Under the pieces are notes generated by a model. That model worked only from the letters and a program-made list of their open reading frames with translations, did not search any database and was not told the DNA's origin. Made by a program: the position numbers and the translations under genes. A stretch of DNA of 9,699 bases from Candidatus Cloacimonadota bacterium (GTDB taxonomy: Bacteria > Cloacimonadota > Cloacimonadia > Cloacimonadales > TCS61), in assembly GCA_027858325.1 (NCBI GenBank), contig JAQICU010000275.1, positions 1 through 9,699 on the forward strand. The letters run 5' to 3'. This document shows positions 7,208-9,699 of this stretch, piece by piece (position 1 is the stretch's first letter; every line of letters starts with the position of its first letter).

Positions 7208-8272
7208 CTACAATGATTCCAAAATACGCAAATAAGATTCATATCTTTCAACTGGATATGAACCGTTTTCCACCGCCTTTTTTATGCCGCATTCCATTTC
7301 ATGGGAATGTGTACAGTTAAAAAATTTACATTCTCCCGTTAAGACTGATAAACCCGGAAATATTCCGGGGATTTTCTCTTTATCATTCCGATGCAAACCA
7401 AATGTTTTAATACCTGGCGTGTCAACCAAATAACCGCCAAAATCCCATTCTAATAATCTGCTGCGTGTGGTTGTATGAATTCCTTTTCTGTGATAATCAC
7501 TAATTTCAGCTGTTCTTAATTTCAGATCTGGTTGCAATTTATTGATCAATGATGATTTCCCGGCACCGGAATGACCCGAGAAAACACTGTCTTTGTCTTT
7601 CAATAATTCCTTAAGCTCTGTTATTCCTTCACCCTTTTTTATTGATGTATAAATTACTTGGAATCCGAGTTTTTCATAAAATGATCCTGTCTGTTTTATT
7701 TCTTTCAATGATTCTGCCAGGTCGATCTTGTTAATGCAAATAACAGGGGTGATGTTACTGATCTTAGCAGCACAGATGTACCTATCTATCAAACCTAAAT
7801 TAAGTTGTGGATCTTTGTAAGAGGAAGTTATTATCACCTGGTCTATATTAGAGGCTATGATAATTTCTATTTGGAAATCGTTATCGGAAAATCTGGAGAG
7901 AGTATTTGTTCTGTCAATTATCTCTTCGATTCGAGAATCACCTGAAACATCAACATTTACGTAATCCCCTGCAGTAATAATACTTTTAGTTTCAAAATTG
8001 ACTTGTTTAAATCTTCCACCCAAAGTACAAAATAGTTCTTTATCGCCGATCTTTACAAGACATTTATAGTTTGATCTTACTTCTAATATTCTGCCCCTTT
8101 CTAATTTCAGATTTCGTTTGTTACTGGTTTTTCCCTTTTCAATTAATTTTTTTTCAGCACGTTTTTCTTCCGATATTTCATCATCGGTAAAGTGATCAAT
8201 ATCTGTTAATTCAATATTGGAAATCTTGATGTTCTTACGTTTGAATTTTTTCTTCTCTCTTTTCTTGTTCAT
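7208..8272 (-). CDS. rsgA: Small ribosomal subunit biogenesis GTPase RsgA
   Basis: RsgA is a circularly permuted GTPase that checks late maturation of the 30S ribosomal subunit. The frame is open to 8335, but I place the start at 8272: that ATG overlaps the stop of the DUF116 gene as ATGA and gives a 354-residue protein of normal length, whereas the longer form would overlap its neighbour by 67 bases. No Shine-Dalgarno sequence precedes either start, so coupling to the upstream gene is likely. A lysine-rich N-terminal extension (about 1-55) precedes the OB-fold (about 57-115). The permuted GTPase follows: NKID (181-184, G4), GHSGAGKS (233-240, G1) and DTPG (284-287, G3). A zinc site C-x4-C-x-H-x5-C uses Cys315, Cys320, His322 and Cys328. 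The basic extension is expected to contact rRNA, as in other long RsgA forms. Confidence 0.96.
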   Translation of the reverse strand: MNKKREKKKFKRKNIKISNIELTDIDHFTDDEISEEKRAEKKLIEKGKTSNKRNLKLERGRILEVRSNYKCLVKIGDKELFCTLGGRFKQVNFETKSIITAGDYVNVDVSGDSRIEEIIDRTNTLSRFSDNDFQIEIIIASNIDQVIITSSYKDPQLNLGLIDRYICAAKISNITPVICINKIDLAESLKEIKQTGSFYEKLGFQVIYTSIKKGEGITELKELLKDKDSVFSGHSGAGKSSLINKLQPDLKLRTAEISDYHRKGIHTTTRSRLLEWDFGGYLVDTPGIKTFGLHRNDKEKIPGIFPGLSVLTGECKFFNCTHSHEMECGIKKAVENGSYPVERYESYLRILESL

Positions 8273-9033
8273 GCTTTTATCAATGCATCCAAAGCTGATT
8301 CGATTTTCTGGGTGATAACCCGGGTATTCACACACGGTCCTTCGGGTCTTAAATTTAAAACACCATAAACCGGTATTGGGAAGACTTCGCGCAATCCTTC
8401 AACTAAATCGCGATCACAGGCAACAGCAATGATAAACTTAGGTCGATTCTCAATAATTATCTTCCGTGCTAAAGTTCCACCGGTAGCAATTGCCATTTTT
8501 ATTTTATAGTTTGCTGATATTTCACACAGTTTTGCAATATCGCATTTTCCGCATTTTTCACATTTTGTTATATCCGTTGTTATTCTAATATCGCAATCTA
8601 TTTGTTGCAGACAATGTGGCAATAGTATCAGTAATTCTGAGGGATCAAATTTCTTTTTTATGGCATTAATAAAAGAGTTATTCACACTAACAAAAGATTC
8701 TCTGATCTTCTCTTTTGAGATACCCACGATTCTTCCTAATAAAAGAGTAACGGGATAAATTATTTTTATGTAAGCTCTGATTGCAAATTTCGCGACCAAC
8801 AAATTTGTTTCGGTATAACTTATGAGCAAAACTAATATCGTTCCTAAAACCAGTATAGAGAAAAACACTCTAAGGGCGGTGAGTGATAAACCAGCCAGAA
8901 CAATACTTATGTCATGCAGTCGTGGAGAAATAAACCACCATAAAATTGTGGTTACGATCATCATGATGATCAAAGTAATCGTGGATAAGATAAGAAAAAG
9001 ACTTTTACCTTTTGTGTTTATGTTAAAATCCAT
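8269..9033 (-). CDS. DUF116 family membrane-anchored cysteine-rich protein
   Basis: This 254-residue protein belongs to the DUF116 family, whose function is not established. Two N-terminal hydrophobic segments (about 12-35 and 43-72) anchor it, with the rest likely cytoplasmic. The soluble domain has eight cysteines. They are LPHCLQ (Cys141), Cys147, the cluster C-x2-C-x2-C-x5-C (158, 161, 164, 170), VACDRDL (Cys206) and RPEGPCVNT (Cys234). A GGT motif lies at 185-187. The cysteine pattern suggests bound metal or iron-sulfur clusters, which is inference. The family is mostly found in anaerobes and often sits next to fmt, as here. The start ATG at 9033 overlaps the end of fmt by 11 bases and has AAAGGA at 9045-9040. 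The stop overlaps rsgA as ATGA. The context hints at a link to translation or formyl-transfer metabolism, but nothing proves it. Confidence 0.9.
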   Translation of the reverse strand: MDFNINTKGKSLFLILSTITLIIMMIVTTILWWFISPRLHDISIVLAGLSLTALRVFFSILVLGTILVLLISYTETNLLVAKFAIRAYIKIIYPVTLLLGRIVGISKEKIRESFVSVNNSFINAIKKKFDPSELLILLPHCLQQIDCDIRITTDITKCEKCGKCDIAKLCEISANYKIKMAIATGGTLARKIIIENRPKFIIAVACDRDLVEGLREVFPIPVYGVLNLRPEGPCVNTRVITQKIESALDALIKA

Positions 9034-9699
9034 TTTCTATCCTTTCTTCTGTATCTAATCGAGCACCTAAACTAAAAGCGTGAGCTGTCATTATCTTTTT
9101 TCCAGCCGGCTGCACTTTGTTTAGAAGAATATTTTTATCTGCAGTAGCCACAGTAATTCCATTTTTACTTACATCTAAAATAGTTCCCGGAACCTCCTTT
9201 GAGATAGAATCTAATATTTCAACTTCAATTATTTTTATTCTCTTGGCTCGGAAGGAAGCTGTAATTCCCGGGATTTCTGCCAGTCCACGAACTCTGTTTC
9301 TAATATTTTCGGCTGCATCATTCCAATTAATCAGAAAATCTTTTTTTTGTATTTTATGACTGAAAGTGGCTTTTGCATGATCTTGTTTTTGGATAACTAA
9401 TCCATTTATTTCAATATCCTTTAGAACATTAATAATATCATGAGCACCGCTTTCCGATAGTTTTTTATAGAGCGATGTATAACAATCGTTTTTTGTTATT
9501 TCTATCTTATTTTGAGAAATTATGGGACCGGCATCCATCTTAGCAACAATTTTAAATATAGTATTTCCGGTAATTTTATCACCATAAAAAAGTGTATAAT
9601 TAATTGGAGCTGAGACTCTATATTTGGGTAATAAAGACGGATGCAGATTGATACATCCAAAAGTGGGTAACATCCTTAAATGTTTATTAAGATATCCGC
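9023..9699 (-). CDS. fmt: Methionyl-tRNA formyltransferase, 5' end outside the window
   Basis: Fmt transfers a formyl group from 10-formyl-tetrahydrofolate to initiator Met-tRNA. About 224 residues are visible; roughly 90 N-terminal residues lie beyond the right edge. The frame continues to the last base, so the ATG at 9673 is internal: it lies within the family's conserved stretch before GCINLHPSLLP. The catalytic triad is present. In visible numbering it is Asn17 and His19 (in INLHPS) and Asp55 (in MDAGP), with the same 38-residue Asn-Asp spacing as E. coli Asn106-Asp144. The C-terminal tRNA-binding domain is complete, with IRNRVRGLAEIPG and the closing QPAGKKIMTAHAFSLGA. One oddity is YRVSAPI where most family members have YRG-[AGS]-x-P-I. 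The gene overlaps the DUF116 gene by 11 bases. Confidence 0.95.
   Translation of the reverse strand, partial: GYLNKHLRMLPTFGCINLHPSLLPKYRVSAPINYTLFYGDKITGNTIFKIVAKMDAGPIISQNKIEITKNDCYTSLYKKLSESGAHDIINVLKDIEINGLVIQKQDHAKATFSHKIQKKDFLINWNDAAENIRNRVRGLAEIPGITASFRAKRIKIIEVEILDSISKEVPGTILDVSKNGITVATADKNILLNKVQPAGKKIMTAHAFSLGARLDTEERIENGF

Noticed and set aside
1..9699. CRISPR array, tRNA or rRNA gene, transposase, phage or defence genes
   Set aside because: No regularly spaced direct repeats, cloverleaf, rRNA-like stretch or matching protein motifs were seen on either strand.

Overview
The window is a single-direction block of bacterial genes. All ten protein-coding genes I can support lie on the minus strand, so transcription runs from the right end (9699) to the left end. 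The DNA is AT-rich, most start codons have an AAGGAG-type ribosome binding site, and several neighbouring genes overlap by 4 to 11 bases. The gene set (fmt followed by a DUF116 gene, rsgA, nadK, recN, an NfeD/stomatin pair, eno) and a dispersed-repeat-like element ending in GTATCGAAG suggest an uncultured, probably anaerobic bacterium. Candidatus Cloacimonadota or a neighbouring FCB-type lineage is my best guess, but that is inference from gene order and repeat style; no marker gene in the window settles it.

Right part (9699 to 4645): a tightly packed cluster. It begins inside fmt (methionyl-tRNA formyltransferase, 5' end outside the window). Next come a membrane-anchored eight-cysteine DUF116 protein (11-base overlap), the ribosome-assembly GTPase rsgA (ATGA overlap, with the start corrected to 8272), NAD kinase nadK (11-base gap) and the DNA-repair ATPase recN (ATGA overlap). 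These serve translation initiation, 30S maturation, NADP supply and double-strand-break repair. Such overlaps favour one polycistronic mRNA with translational coupling.

Middle part (4652 to 2344): three membrane genes follow recN without a break. The first is a two-membrane-segment protein resembling the DUF4349 family (8-base overlap with recN). Then come a short NfeD-type protein (14-base gap) and a QmcA/stomatin-like SPFH protein (36-base gap). NfeD and SPFH proteins are known partners that form large membrane-associated assemblies; linking the DUF4349-like protein to them is inference from position.

Left part (2343 to 1): a strong 11-bp hairpin lies between the SPFH gene and eno. Enolase is complete with all catalytic residues. 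It is followed by a 211-base spacer holding a palindromic repeat pair, then a 206-residue lipoprotein gene that appears to contain an internal duplication. The last 132 bases hold no gene, only an inverted repeat at the lipoprotein stop codon.

I found no RNA genes, CRISPR array, transposase, phage gene or recognisable defence system. Most of the window is housekeeping. The points most worth checking are the DUF4349-like/NfeD/SPFH membrane cluster behind recN, the repeat element at 786-886, the pre-eno hairpin and the duplicated lipoprotein.
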